Both the position numbers and the translations under genes were made by a program. Shown piece by piece: positions 28,997 to 41,572 of a stretch of 64,000 bases of DNA (positions are counted from its first letter, which is position 1; the number at the start of each line of letters is the position of its first letter). Source of the stretch: Symbiodinium natans (Eukaryota > Sar > Dinophyceae > Suessiales > Symbiodiniaceae). Under the pieces are notes generated by a model, which saw nothing but the letters and a program-made list of their open reading frames with translations, had not been told where the DNA came from and made no database searches. Location: positions 637,364-701,363 of the forward strand of contig CAJNDS010001369.1 in the NCBI GenBank assembly GCA_905221605.1, read 5' to 3'.

Positions 28997-31000
28997 TTAG
29001 GGTTTAGGCGCTTAGGCGCTTAGGCGCTCAGGAGCTTAAGAGCTTAGGAGTTGATGGTTTAGGGTTTAGGGTTTAAGGGATTAGGGTTAGGGGGTAGGCG
29101 CTTAAGCGCCTAGGCGCTTAGGAGCTTAGGAGCCTAGGCTTTAGGGTTTAAGGTCTATTATAAGGGTTTAGGGGGTAGGCGCTTAGGTTCTCAGGAGCTT
29201 AAGAGCTTAGGAGCCGGGACCCAGGGACCCCCTTTTAAATTTCATGATTTCCTTAAAGCCCTTAAAATCTTGAAAGCCCGGGCCTTCTAGATTTTGAGGG
29301 TTTTAAGGTTTTTTCAAAGTTCAAAGGCGGGGAGGCCCAGCGCCTGCCCCTTAATCCTTAAACCCTAAACCCTAAGCTGCTAAGCTAGGCTCCTTAGCGC
29401 CTAAGCGCCTACCCCCTAAACCCTTAAACCTTAAACCCTAAGCTCCTAAGCTCCTAAGCGCCGACCCCCGAGATCCATAAACCCTAAGCTCCAAAGCTCC
29501 CTAAGCTGATCAGCGCCTACCCCCTAAACCCTTAAACCCTAAACCCTAAGCTCCTGAGGTCCTAAGCGCCTAAGCGCCTACCCCTTAATCCTTAAACCCT
29601 CCTAAGCTCCTAAGCTCCTCAGCGCCTACCCCCCAAACCCATAAACCTTAAATCAAACCCTATAAACCCTAAGCTCCTAGGCTCCGAAACCCAGAAACCT
29701 AAACCCCTAACTATAAGCTCCCAAGCTCCTCAGCGCCTACCCCCTACACCCTGAGACCCCGGGGCCCCTTTCAAATTTCAAAAAACCCTTGCCTTCTTCT
29801 CTGCTGAAATGTTCTACGTTTTAAGAATTTTGAGAGATTTGTATATTCAAAAGGAGCTTTCGTTTTTGAGGTTGACGGCACGCTAGGGCTGACAAAAGTC
29901 CTTTGCTTCATCATCCCCCATCATCCCCCATCATCTTCAGCAGAGAAGAAGGCAAGGTCTTTTAAAGATAAAAAGGGGTCCCGGGGTCTCAGGGTTTAGG
30001 GGGTAGGCGCTCAGGTGCTTAGGAGCTTAGGAGCTTAGGGTTTAGGGTTTAGGCGCTTAGGCGCTCAGGAGCTTAAGAGCTTAGGAGTTGATGGTTTAGG
30101 GTTTAGGGTTTAAGGGATGAGGGGGTAGGCGCTTAAGCGCCTAGGCGCTTAGGAGCTTAGGAGCCTAGGTTTTAGGGTTTAAGGTCTATAAGGGTTTAGG
30201 GGGTAGGCGCTTAGGCGCTCAGGAGCTTAAGAGCTTAGGAGCCGGGACCCAGGGACCCCCTTTTAAATTTCATGATTTCCTTAAAGCCCTTAAAATCTTG
30301 AAAGCCCGGGCCGTCTAGATTTTGAGGGTTTTAAGGTTTTTTCAAAGTTCAAAGGTGGGGAGGCCCAGCGCCTGCCCCTTAATCCTTAAACCCTAAACCC
30401 TAAGCTGCTAAGCTAGGCTCCTTAGCGCCTAAGCGCCTACCCCCTAAACCCTTAAACCTTAAACCCTAAGCTCCTAAGCTCCTAAGCGCCGACCCCCGAG
30501 ATCCATAAACCCTAAGCTCCAAAGCTCCCTAAGCTGATCAGCGCCTACCCCCTAAACCCTTAAACCCTAAACCCTAAGCTCCTGAGGTCCTAAGCGCCTA
30601 AGCGCCTACCCCTTAATCCTTAAACCCTCCTAAGCTCCTAAGCTCCTCAGCGCCTAAGCGCCTACCCCCCAAACCCATAAACCTTAAATCAACCCTATAA
30701 ACCTCAAGCTCCTAGGCTCCGAAACCCAGAAACCTAAACCCCTAACTATAAGCTCCCAAGCTCCTCAGCGCCTACCCCCTACACCCTGAGACCCCGGGGG
30801 CCCCTTTCAAATTTTAAAAAACCCTTGCCTTCTTCTCTGCTGAAATGTTCTACGTTTTAAGAATTTTGAGAGATTTGTATATTTAAAGGGAGCTTTCGTT
30901 TTTGAGGTTGAGAGCACGCTAGGGCTGACAACAGTCCTTTGCTAGGGGTTCAAATCTTAAAAACCCCTTGCCTTCTTCTCTGCTGAAATGTTCTACGTTT
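28997..31000. repeat. 1.03-kb unit duplicated in tandem
   Basis: Two copies offset by about 1,028-1,037 bases: TTGATGGTTTAGGG at 29051 and 30088, CATGATTTCCTTAAAG at about 29243 and 30271. Each holds GGCGCTTAGGCGCTCAGGAG-type units on the left and the mirror CTCCTAAGCGCCTACCCCC type on the right, so each copy is itself a large imperfect inverted repeat. No gene seen. Confidence 0.9.
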
Positions 31001-31090
31001 TAAGAATTTTGAGAGATTTGAATATTTAAAAGGAGCTTTCGTTTTTGAGGTTGAGAGCACGCTAGGGCTGACAAAAGTCCTTTGCTAGGG
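30815..31090. repeat. ~135-bp local duplication at the end of the 1-kb unit
   Basis: The segment CCTTGCCTTCTTCTCTGCTG ... AGTCCTTTGCTAGGGGTT occurs at about 30825 and again at 30968. The first 1-kb copy has a single copy at about 29785. Confidence 0.8.
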
Positions 31091-31640
31091 GTTACAAAAA
31101 ACCCTTTCGCTTAAACGTGTTTACAAAATGCTTTCGTTTTTGAGGATGGGTGCACTCCAAGGTTCACAAAGATCCTTTCGTTTTTGAAGTTGAGGACACA
31201 CTAGGGTTTACACAACAACTGACGTTTTGACGTTGCAGGCGCACCAGGTTGATAGACAAACCTTTCGTTTTTGATGTCGAGGACATATCAAGGTTCAAAC
31301 CGAGCCTTCGCTTTAAGGTTTTGCAAGACAACAGCTTTCGTTAACGTTGTTGCAGTCCTACGTTTTCAATCCTTTAAGATATTTACCAGGCTACAAGAAG
31401 AGCATTCTTGTAAATAAATAGTATGATTGAGGTCTTAGGTCTCCACTCTAAATTTTAATATTTTGCACTAACCATAACTAAAACTGTTTGCATCGTTCAG
31501 TTACCGTGATTTTTGTACAATGTTGATATCTTGAGCCTCCAAAATATTATGAAAAAAAACTCAAGACCTCAATTCGACTCTTCAAAATCTTTAAATCATG
31601 GGCCCTCTAACAGAACACCCTTTAAATAGCTCAGTGTGGT
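31091..31640. other. Degenerate CTTTCGTTTTTGAGG repeats then unique AT-rich DNA
   Basis: CTTTCGTTTTTGA motifs recur to about 31345 with increasing divergence. From 31380 to 31640 the DNA is unique and AT-rich. No gene seen. Confidence 0.6.
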
Positions 31641-31655
31641 TCGTTTATTCATCGC

Positions 31656-31684
31656 ATCTCTCTCTCTCTCTCTTTCACTCTCGC

Positions 31685-31718
<34 letters not shown>

Positions 31719-31765
31719 CTCTTTGTCTCTGTCGCTCTCTCTCTCTCTCTCTCTCCCTCCTTCCT
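31656..31765. repeat. (CT)n-rich microsatellite
   Basis: CTCTCTCTCT tracts with TTTCT interruptions. It opens long low-complexity Ser/Leu frames that are not genes. Confidence 0.9.
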
Positions 31766-31859
31766 TCCTTCCATCATTCCTTTCTCTTCTCCTCTTCCTT
31801 CTGCTTGTTCTTTCCTCTTTCCCGCCCCTCCCGTTTTCTACTTGCCATTCAACAGGGAA

Positions 31860-32868
31860 TGAAAGAAGAAAGTCAAGGATAAGAAAGAGAAGGTACTGAC
31901 AACAGAGGAGCTGGAGTTCTCCTTCGAGAAGGAAATAGAACCACAGAAAGTCAAGGGTGAGAAAGAAGAGTGAAGGTACAGACAAGAGAGGGGGAAGAGG
32001 AGGAGTTCTGCTTGATCCTTCTCACTACCCTCTACCTACCTACATCTCTCTGTTAATTTTTTCTCTTGTTGGAAACGGGGGACAGGATCTTCCTTACTGT
32101 CCTCTTTTCCCCTCTCGCAGTCTTCTCTCAAACCCCTGGGAGGCCCTTTCAGGGAGCCCCTTAGGGAAGCCCCCTTGCGAAAACTGCAGGCCCCTGATGG
32201 ATATTGAAGGAAGCAGATTCACAGGAGAAGGGAAGGAGAACGACAGATACGGAGCAAGGGATACAGAAACGGAAAAAGGAGAGAGAAGCAACTGTCCTCT
32301 CCAAGCTGTTTTCAGAGTGACCCCAAAGACCGGGGTGGGCGTGAGTTCGCCCCTTGCCACTCGAAAGCATCCCCTTCTTGAAACAAACAAAAGGCAGGAA
32401 CCCCTTCTTTCAAAGAATCCGTGTCAGAAGACAAAAGGATACTGCGATAGCCCCTCATTCGTATTTTAATTCCTCCCAGATGCTTTCGGCTCTTTTCCTT
32501 GATAGATGAGTGGGTCCGTCCTCTTCTTTTGGGGTGGGAGAGTTTATTTTCTTAGAATGAGCCCTTCCGTGTATTCTTAATCAGAGGTAGCCCGGCCTAT
32601 GTTGAATACAGATAAGGGCGTTGTCCTGAAAGGCTCTCCTGTTCTAAGGAACACCATGAACGATAGAAGCCTTCATTTGAAAAGGAATCAAAGAGCCCAC
32701 CCAGCATTTCAATAGATGACAGGATTTCGCTGTTCTTAGGAATGCTATTGTCTTTAACAAGCTCTCTTTCTCCTTCCTTTCGTTCTCCCTCCTCGTGCGC
32801 CCGCTTTCTGCACTCTCCCTTTCTTGCGTCCCTTCTGCGGGCCCTTTCTTCCTCTGTTCCTTTTGTCA
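31860..32868. repeat. Diverged flanking copy of the GA/CT tandem array
   Basis: Two direct sub-copies of GAAAGTCAAGG ... GAGGTAC-like sequence (31870 and 31945) and pyrimidine-rich blocks resemble the array that follows, with more divergence. No supported gene. Confidence 0.55.
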
Positions 32869-35800
32869 TTACGTAGAGGGGATAATTAGACGAAGGGCAA
32901 GGTTAAGCAAGGAGAAAGAAGAGAATGATCTGATGGAAGGAGGACTTCTCCTGCTCCTTGTAACTACCTTCCACACTTCTCTACATGTCTACATGATCTT
33001 TTCCCTTGTTTTTCTTCTTAGCAACACGGGGAAAGTGTCCTATTCACGCCTCTCTTTCACTCTTGGAGGCCCCTGGATGACACTCTCTGAAGGCCGCCTG
33101 AAACTCTTGGGGGATCAGAGAAAAATTGGAGTGTGTGGAAAGAGGCAGTGCAGGACCATGTCCAGAACAGATCCTGTACACAGGGTCTGCCTCGTAAAGT
33201 CAGAAAGGAGGAGGAATGAACAGAAAGCACCACGGGGCACCGGAGTGAGAGAGACGGAGACAGATAGAGAAGCAAAGAGAAGGAGACAGTAATCAGGGAG
33301 AAGAGGAAGAAGGAAGACAGTGGAAGAGCGACAGATAGGGAAACAGGGTGAAGGAAACAGAAACAATGAAGAAGAGGAAGGAGGAAGCGACGGTGAAAAG
33401 AGGACCGCTTGGAGAACAAAAAGGGGTGAGAGAAGATCAAGAAGAAAAGAGAATAGGTAGGGCAGGACACTTTTTTTTGTCATCCACTGTTCCTTTTCCT
33501 CACCCTTACGCTTATTTTCCGAGAATCGCTCACTCCTTTCTTCCACGGTCTTTGTCCTTCATTTCCCCTCTCTATCTCCTGTCCTCTCTCTAGCTCTCCT
33601 TCCTTTCTTTTCCCACGTTCGTTCTCATCCTCTCTCCGCTCCCCCTTTTCTCGCGTCCATGCCATGAGCCTTTCCTCCTCTGTTCCTTTTGTCATTAAGT
33701 AGGAGGATAGAACATGGGCAAGGTTCAGCAAGGAGAACGAAGGGAATGATAAGATGGAAGGAGGACTTGTCCTGCTCCTTCGAACTACCTTCCACACCTC
33801 TCTACATGTCTCTGAGTCTTTGTTCCTTTCTTTTGTTTTTCTTCTTAGCAATGTGGGAAAGCCCTTGGGGACGCTCCCTGAAAGCTGCCTGACACTCTTG
33901 GGGAAGGCTCAGAGGGTTTGGAGTGTGTGGAAAAAGGCAGTGCAGGGCCATGTCCAGATCAGTGCCTCGTAAAACAGAAAGGATGAGCAATGAACGGAAA
34001 TCGCCGGGGGGCGCCGGAGTGAGAGAGATGGAGACAGATAGAGATCAGGGAGAAGAGGAAGAAGGAAGACAGCGGAAGAGGGACAGCGCGGAAACGGGGT
34101 GAAGGAAACAGAAACAATGAAGCAGGAGATGCAGGAAGCGATGGTGAAAACAGGACCACTTGGAGAACAAAAAGGGGTGTGAGAAGATCAAGAAGAAAAG
34201 AGAATAGGTAGGGCAGGACACTTTTTTTGTTATCCACTGTTCCTTTTCCTCACCCTTACGCTTATTTTCCGAGAATCGCTCACTCCTTTCTTCCACGGTC
34301 TTCGTCCTTCATTTCCCCTCTCTATCTCTCTATCCTCTCTCTAGCTCTCCTTCCTTTCTTTTCCCATGTTTCTTCTCCTCCTTTCTCCGCTCTCCCTTTT
34401 ATCGCGTCCATGCCATGAGCCTTTCCTCCTCTGTTCCTTTTGTCATTACGTAGGGGGATAGAACACGGGCAAGGTTAAGCAGGGAGAATGAAGGAATGAT
34501 AAGATGGAAGGAGGACTCGTCCTGCTCCTTCTAACTACCTTCCACACCTCTCTACATGTCTCTGAGTCTTTGTTCTTTTCTCTTGCTTTTTCTTCTTAGC
34601 AATGTGGGGAAAGGGTCCTCCTCTCACACCTCTCCTTCACTCTTGGAGGCCCCTTGGGGGCGCTCCCTGAAGGCTGCCTGAAACTCTTGTGGAGGCTTAG
34701 AGGGGTTTGGAGTGTGTGGAAAAAGGCAGTGCAGGGCCATGTCCAGAACAGGACCCATCGTTTGTACAGGGTCTGCCTCGTAAAGTCAGAAAGGCTGAGC
34801 AATGAACGGAAAACACCGTGAGGCGCCGGAGTGAGAGAGATGGAGACAGATAGAGAAGCAAAGAGAGACAGTAATCATGAAAAAGAGGAAGAAGACAGCG
34901 GAAGAGCGACAGAAGGACACAGAAACAATGAAGAAGGGGAAGGAGGAAGCGATAGTAAAAAGAGGACCGCTTGGAGAACAAAAAGAGACAGAGAAGATCA
35001 AGAAGATCAAGAAGAAACGAGAGGAGGTACGGCAGAACACTTGTTTTTGTTATCCACTGTTCCTTTTCCTCGCCCTTACGCTTATTTCCCGAGCATCGCT
35101 CACTCCTTTCTTCCACGGTCTTCGTCCTTCATTTCCCCCCTCTGTCTCTCTATCCTCTCTCTAGCTCTCCTTCCTTTCTTTTCCCACGTTCGTTCTCCTC
35201 CTTTCTCCGCTCTCCCTTTTCTCGTGTCCATTCCATGAGCCTTTCCTCCTCTGTTCCTTTTGTCGTTACGTAGGGGGATAGAACAAGGGCAAGGTTAAGC
35301 AAGGAGAATGAAGGGAATGATAATATGGAAGGAGGACTTCTCCTGCTCCTTCTAACTACCGTCCACACCTCTCTACATGTCTCTGTGTTCTTTTCTTTTG
35401 TTTTCTTCTTAGCAATGTGGGGAAAGGGTCCTCCTCTTTCACTCTTGGAGGCCCCTTGGGGACGCTCCCTGAATGCCGCCTGAAACGGTTGCGGAGGCTC
35501 AGAGGGGTTTGGAGTGTGTGGAAAGAGGCAGTGCAGGGCCAGGTCCAGAACAGGGCCGATCGTTTGTACAGGGTCTGCCTCGAAAAGTCAGAAAGGATGA
35601 GCAATGAACAGAAAACACCGGGGGGCTCCGGAGTGAAAGAGATGGAGACAGATGGAGAAGCAAAGAGAAGGAGACAGTAGTCATGAACAAGAGGAAGAAG
35701 GGAGACAGTGGAAGAGCGACAGATAGGGAAACAGGGTGAAGGAAACAGAAACAATGAAGAAGAGGAAGGATGAAGCGATGGTGAAAAGAGGATCGCTTGG

Positions 35801-38216
35801 AGAACAAAAAGGGGTGAGAGAAGATCAAGAAGAAAAGAGAATAGGTAGGGCAGGACACTTGTTTTTGTTATCCACTGTTCCTTTTCCTTTCCCCTTACAC
35901 TTTTTTCCCGAGCATCGCTCACTCCTTTCTTCCACGGTCTTTGTCCTCCGTTCTTTTCCCATGTTCGTTCTCATCCTTTCTCCGCTCTCCCTTTTCTCGT
36001 GTCCATTCCATGAGCCTTTCCTCCTCTGTTCCTTTTGTCATTACGTAGGGGGATAGAACAAGGGCAAGGTTAAGCAAGGAGAATGAAGGGAATGATAAGA
36101 TGGATCGAGGACTTGTCCTGCTCCTTCTAACTACCTTCCACACCTCTCTACAGGTCTCTGCGCTCTTTTCTCTTGTTCCCCACCCTCGGTGTGGGGTTGT
36201 TAGATTTTAAACTCAACTCTTCTCCTCGCCCAGAACTCTTCTCCTCGCCCAGTCTACTCCTCGCTCATCGCTGGAGCGCCCAACCCCAAAGTGTCCCTGG
36301 AATGCCCAACTCTAGAGTGTTCTTGGAGTGCCCAACCCAAGAGTCTCCCTGGAGAGTCTCCAATCCCTGAGCCCAACCTCAAACCCCAGAGTTTTCAGAG
36401 TGCCCAACCCCAGAAATCTTTGTGGGGCGCCCAACCCCCGGAGTGCCCAGCCCCAGAGTCTCCCTGGAGTGTCCAACCCCAAAGTATCTCCACCAAGAGA
36501 GGGTGGGGATGTTCAAAGTAAAACTCCTCTCACGCCTTTCCTTCGCTCTTGGAGGCCCCTTTTGGACGCTCCCTGAAGGCCGCCTGAAACGGTTGCGGAG
36601 GCTCAGAGGGGTTTGGAGTGTGTGGAAAGAGGCAGTGCAGGGCCAGGTCCAGAACAGGGCCGATCGTTTGTACAGGGTCTGCCTCGAAAAGTCAGAAAGG
36701 ATGAGCAATGAACAGAAAACACCGGGGGGCTCCGGAGTGAAAGAGATGGAGACAGATGGAGAAGCAAAGAGAAGGAGACAGTAGTCATGAACAAGAGGAA
36801 GAAGGGAGACAGTGGAAGAGCGACAGATAGGGAAACAGGGTGAAGGAAACAGAAACAATGAAGAAGAGGAAGGATGAAGCGATGGTGAAAAGAGGATCGC
36901 TTGGAGAACAAAAAGGGGTGAGAGAAGATCAAGAAGAAAAGAGAATAGGTAGGGCAGGACACTTGTTTTTGTTATCCACTGTTCCTTTTCCTTTCCCCTT
37001 ACACTTTTTTCCCGAGCATCGCTCACTCCTTTCTTCCACGGTCTTTGTCCTCCGTTCTTTTCCCATGTTCGTTCTCATCCTTTCTCCGCTCTCCCTTTTC
37101 TCGTGTCCATTCCATGAGCCTTTCCTCCTCTGTTCTTTTTGTCATTACGTAGGGGGATAGAACAAGGGCAAGGTTAAGCAAGGAGAATGAAGGGAATGAT
37201 AAGATGGATCGAGGACTTGTCCTGCTCCTTCTAACTACCTTCCACACCTCTCTACAGGTCTCTGCGCTCTTTTCTCTTGTTCCCCACCCTCGGTGTGGGG
37301 TTGTTAGATTTTAGACTCAACTCTTCTCCTCGCCCAGAACTCTTCTCCTCGCCCAGTCTACTCCTCGCTCATCGCTGGAGCGCCCAACCCCAAAGTGTCC
37401 CTGGAATGCCCAACTCTAGAGTGTTCTTGGAGTGCCCAACCCAAGAGTCTCCCTGGAGAGTCTCCAATCCCTGAGCCCAACCTCAAACCCCAGAGTTTTC
37501 AGAGTGCCCAACCCCAGAAATCTTTGTGGGGCGCCCAACCCCCGGAGTGCCCAGCCCCAGAGTCTCCCTGGAGTGTCCAACCCCAAAGTATCTCCACCAA
37601 GAGAGGGTGGGGATGTTCAAAGTAAAACTCCTCTCACGCCTTTCCTTCGCTCTTGGAGGCCCCTTTTGGACGCTCCCTGAAGGCCGCCTGAAACGGTTGC
37701 GGAGGCTCAGAGGGGTTTGGAGTGTGTGGAAAGAGGCAGTGCAGGGCCAGGTCCAGAACAGGGCCGATCGTTTGTACAGGGTCTGCCTCGAAAAGTCAGA
37801 AAGGATGAGCAATGAACAGAAAACACCGGGGGGCTCCTGAGTGAAAGAGATGGAGACAGATGGAGAAGCAAAGAGAAGGAGACAGTAGTCATGAACAAGA
37901 GGAAGAAGGGAGACAGTGGAAGAGCGACAGATAGGGAAACAGGGTGAAGGAAACAGAAACAATGAAGAAGAGGAAGGATGAAGCGATGGTGAAAAGAGGA
38001 TCGCTTGGAGAACAAAAAGGGGTGAGAGAAGATCAAGAAGAAAAGAGAATAGGTAGGGCAGGACACTTGTTTTTGTTATCCACTGTTCCTTTTCCTTTCC
38101 CCTTACACTTTTTTCCCGAGCATCGCTCACTCCTTTCTTCCACGGTCTTTGTCCTTCATTTCCCCTCTCTATCTCCTATCCTCTCTCTAGCTCTCCTTCC
38201 TTTCTTTTCCCATGTT
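32869..38216. repeat. GA/CT-rich tandem array, 0.75-1.1 kb units
   Basis: The anchor TTACGTAGGGGGATAGAAC (or variants) recurs near 32870, 33695, 34447, 35266, 36041 and 37146. Spacing is about 825, 752, 819, 775 and 1,105. The last two units are almost identical and carry an extra segment of about 310 bp (36178-36510 and 37282-37614) with CCCAACCCCAGAGT-type repeats. Each unit has a purine-rich half and a pyrimidine-rich half. Long open frames here (up to 215 codons, Ser/Leu/Phe- or Lys/Glu/Arg-rich on the two strands) follow base composition and are not called as genes. Confidence 0.9.
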
Positions 38217-38256
38217 CGATGAAAATCCCGAGCTCAAGAGGCTAATTAAGCCTTAA
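38217..38256 (+). CDS. Possible C-terminal exon tip at the array boundary
   Basis: Immediately after the array breaks off, the DNA reads DENPELKRLIKP and a TAA stop. Short but protein-like; it may be the end of a gene cut by array growth, or chance. Confidence 0.2.
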
Positions 38257-40560
38257 GCAGACAAACCCTACCTATTCATCTCTAGGTTAACCCGAAAACC
38301 GACAACGAACCCTTAAACCCTTAAGTCCTAAGTACTAAATGCTAAACTCAAATTCCTATAAAACATTCGATGCCTCTGCCCAACCCAAACCTGGGCAGGA
38401 GAAGTTCAACCACGCCGCCGAGTTTTTTTTTGAAGGGTTGTTTCTTAAGTTTGTATTATGTTTAAAATATAAAACAAAAGGGGTTGCCAAATAATACACA
38501 AAGGTCCATGCCACTTAGGGTTATGGGGTGTAGGGTTGGGGGTTTGAGGTTAAGCTGACACTTTGTGCCTAGCGTAGCCGTGCCGCTGTCATCGCAGTGT
38601 TTTTGTCGTGTGGCCCTAAACCCTAAACCTTAAACCCTAAAGCCCAAACCCTAAACCCTATCTTCCGATCTGCCTCTTGACTCAGAGCCTCTTCGCGCAA
38701 GTCTCCTCAGCTCTAAAACCAAACTACACTGCCTTCCTCTGTGAGCCTCCACCAAAACCTCTCTAAGCCCTAAACCCTGCACCCTAAACCCCAAGCCCCC
38801 TAACCTCCAACCCCCAAGTCCCCCAAGCCCAAAGCCCTTAGCCTCAAAAAGCCAGAAATTCCCCTCAAGGCGCCCCGACCCCTCGAGTCGCGCCAGGAGC
38901 AATCCCCGAACGTTCGACGCAAGCGAAGAAATGGCTCCGCACGGTCGGTTCAGTAAATTAGGGGTCTAGGCAGGCCCTTGGATATTCTACAGTATCCTTA
39001 TGCACGAGCCCTAGACTGACTTTAAACCCAACCCGAGACCCTAAACCCTAAACTCTAAGCCCGAAAATCGTAGTTAGGAACACTTTTTAGACGCAATCCC
39101 AGGGTTTTGCGGATAACAGCGGCTGATAGTCGTAGTTCCTTTATGGGGTTTTGGGTGTGGGGTTGAGGCTCTAGGGTTTAGGCTCTAGACTCTAGGCTCA
39201 TTTTGTACGGTTCGTAGAATATTCTTGGGGCGCCGCACCAGTGACTCAGAGTGCAGTGGGGTTTAGGGTGTAGGGTGTATGTAGGGGGTATAGGGTTTAG
39301 GGCGACACTATGTACCCCAGAACAGGGAACAACGGTTGGGGGGGCCCAGGACCATGTAGAGAGTTGGCCACATCGGGGCGTTGGGATAGGATCGGGTGCA
39401 GGAATTCGGGTGTGGGTGGGAGGGGGGGTTCAGGGTTTATTAGGGCAACAGGGCTTTAGGGCTTTAGGATTTAGGGTTTAGGGTTTAGGGTTTAGGGCAA
39501 CCGATGCGGCACTTGTAGCCACCCACGCAGCGGCATGAAGCTCCCAATATCAGCCAAAGCCACCCCCCCCCCCCCCAACAGAGCCCTAAGAAGCCCCAGG
39601 GTTTAGGGTTTAGGGTTTAGGGTTTAGGGTTTAGGGTTTAGGGTCCAACCCGAAACCCTAAACCTGGGCTTTCCTTCTGGCTGGCTCTTAGGACTGTAAC
39701 CTTTTGGGTTTTTTTGTAAAAACTACGGTAAGGAGCTGTGCCGAACAGCTAAACGTTTAGGAGGGGTTCAGAAGTCAGCCAAGAAACCCCAAGAAGCCTA
39801 AGCCCCAAGAACCCTAAACCCCAACCATCCTAAACCCAAGAACCCTAAACCCCTGCAGAACCCTAAAAGAAGCCTAAGCCGCTTCAGAACCCTAAACCCC
39901 TTCAGAACCCTAAATGAACTCCAAGAAGCCTAAACTTCTTCAGAAACCTAAACCCCTTCAGAAGCCTGGAGCAAACTTTGCGCCGCCGTTTCCGCGGCTG
40001 CTTCCACAGGGATCGCGCAGACTCCCCTGGAGTCAACGGAAGGCGGATCTCCAGTCAAGAACCCAGCGCTATCATCAACCCTAAGCCGGAAGCCCCAAAA
40101 GCCCTAGCTGAACCGTGGACCTTGAAAACAACAAAAGGCGAACAAAAAGGCGAAGTGTGCCGAATATGTAAGGCGCCTTGTCTCCCCCCCTTCTCAAAAT
40201 AGGTGTTGAAGGCTATGGTAGGGTTAGACTGCAGCCCTAAACAGACTACTTCAGAGCCCCCCCTCACCCCTGCAACTCCCTTTTCACCGACTGTGGTGAG
40301 CCACTTATACGTAATCCTTGGGGACCAAATGAACCCAAAAAATTGGGCGCTCGTATACCCTATAATTACGATAGCTCCTGTTAAGGTATATGAGCCAAAA
40401 ACCCCCCCTTTTGGGTTCATTTCGTCCCCAAGGATTCCCGCCCCGCGGGAGTACCCGAAACCCTCAACCCCAAACCCGAAACCCTAAGCCCTAAACCCTA
40501 AACCCTACACCCTAAACCAAGCTCCCAAGCAGCCAACGCCGCCCCCGATGTCCCAAAGCC
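38257..40560. repeat. Telomere-like repeats and unique islands
   Basis: CCCTAAA and TTTAGGG tracts (for example 38616-38660, 39465-39500, 39600-39645, 40480-40512). An island near 39970-40075 (RRRFRGCFHRDRADSPGVNG) is open but uncertain. Confidence 0.8.
40313..40436. repeat. Foldback element with 28-bp arms
   Basis: AATCCTTGGGGACCAAATGA + ACCCAAAA (40313-40340) and TTTTGGGTTC + ATTTCGTCCCCAAGGATT (40408-40436) are reverse complements with one mismatch. A second inner pair is CTCGTATACC / GGTATATGAG. MITE-like, non-coding. Confidence 0.8.
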
Positions 40561-40637
40561 ATGGACACAGCCGCGGCGATGAAGACGGCACTTCTCTTTG
40601 TGCCCGCGCGCCAAGAAGAGCCGGGTTCACAATCTAG
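40561..40637 (+). CDS. Possible first exon, unidentified gene C
   Basis: ATG at 40561; reads MDTAAAMKTALLFVPARQEE then PGSQS to the donor TCTAG|gtaggg, which runs into TTTAGGG-type repeats. The preceding DNA is a CCCTAAA tract. Another frame is also open. Confidence 0.35.
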
Positions 40638-40920
40638 GTAGGGTTCAGGGCTCAGGGTTCAGGGTTCAGTGTGTAGGGTTTAGGTTCAGGGTTTAGGGTT
40701 TAGGGTTTAGGGTTTAGGGTTTGGGGTTTAGGGTTTAAGGGTTTAGGGTTTGGGGTTTAGGTTTAGGGGTAGGGCGTTGCTGTGCCGGGTTTTGTAGGCC
40801 TCAGCTTTGGGGGTTTAGGGTGCCTAGGTTTGTGACGACCGCCACAGTGGTGTAGGCATGAGGAGCTTGGTACCTCTACTACGATATGTTTGGGGTTTCG
40901 GGTTTAAGGTTTAGGGCTAC

Positions 40921-41002
40921 TGTCTGCTTAAGAGCCCGAAAAAAAGATAGAAGATAGGAAGAATAGTCTTATCTCTCTTTGGGGGTTCTGAAGCAACTAG
41001 TC
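40921..41002. repeat. Foldback element, GCTTAAGAACCCC family, copy 3
   Basis: CTGCTTAAGAGCCCGAAAAA on the left and TTTGGGGGTTCTGAAGCAAC on the right are inverted. Same family as 14.96 and 15.35 kb. Confidence 0.55.
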
Positions 41003-41572
41003 GACGGCTGGTTTGCTCAAGGCAGCTTCAGGCGGGTACTCTTCCCATAGATCCCCTTATTCTTCAAGATGGCCCAGTGATACCCATTTCCCTTCTTCGG
41101 GGGGTTTCAAGGTTTCCTTCTAAAGTAACCGGCCCAAAAAAGGGTACCCTTCGTGTCATGTGGTTCCTGTCCTCCTCAACCCATTCGCATTTTCGGATGG
41201 GCTCTCCAGGCCTGCTTCCCCCCCCCCCCCTCCGCAAGTAGAGTAATGTACTGAACATGGGAGAGCTTGGTAAATCTACAGAAAACACACCCCACCAAGA
41301 AGGAGCCAAACCAAGAACGTGTTGGGGTCGCTTTCACAAACCCGTTCATCCTAAAGCCTCACCCCTCAGCGTTAAATCCTCGCACGTGCTTTTCGGCCTC
41401 GCAAAGGGTATGGTATAGGCCGGTCATAGACACTACAAGCTCTCAACGCCTAACACCCTAAACCCTGGATTGCCCAATGCTGTCTTGGTAGCCCAGTGGT
41501 ATGCTGTTGCTCTTTCTATTGGTCCTAGGTTCCCTTACAAGTTAGAAAGTGGGCAATTTACTGCGGCTCTGC

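Noticed and set aside
33057-38130. Repeated 119-215 codon frames rich in Ser/Leu/Phe or Lys/Glu/Arg
   Set aside because: They follow strong purine/pyrimidine strand bias in a tandem array and occur on both strands; no domain pattern and no sign of selection in one frame.
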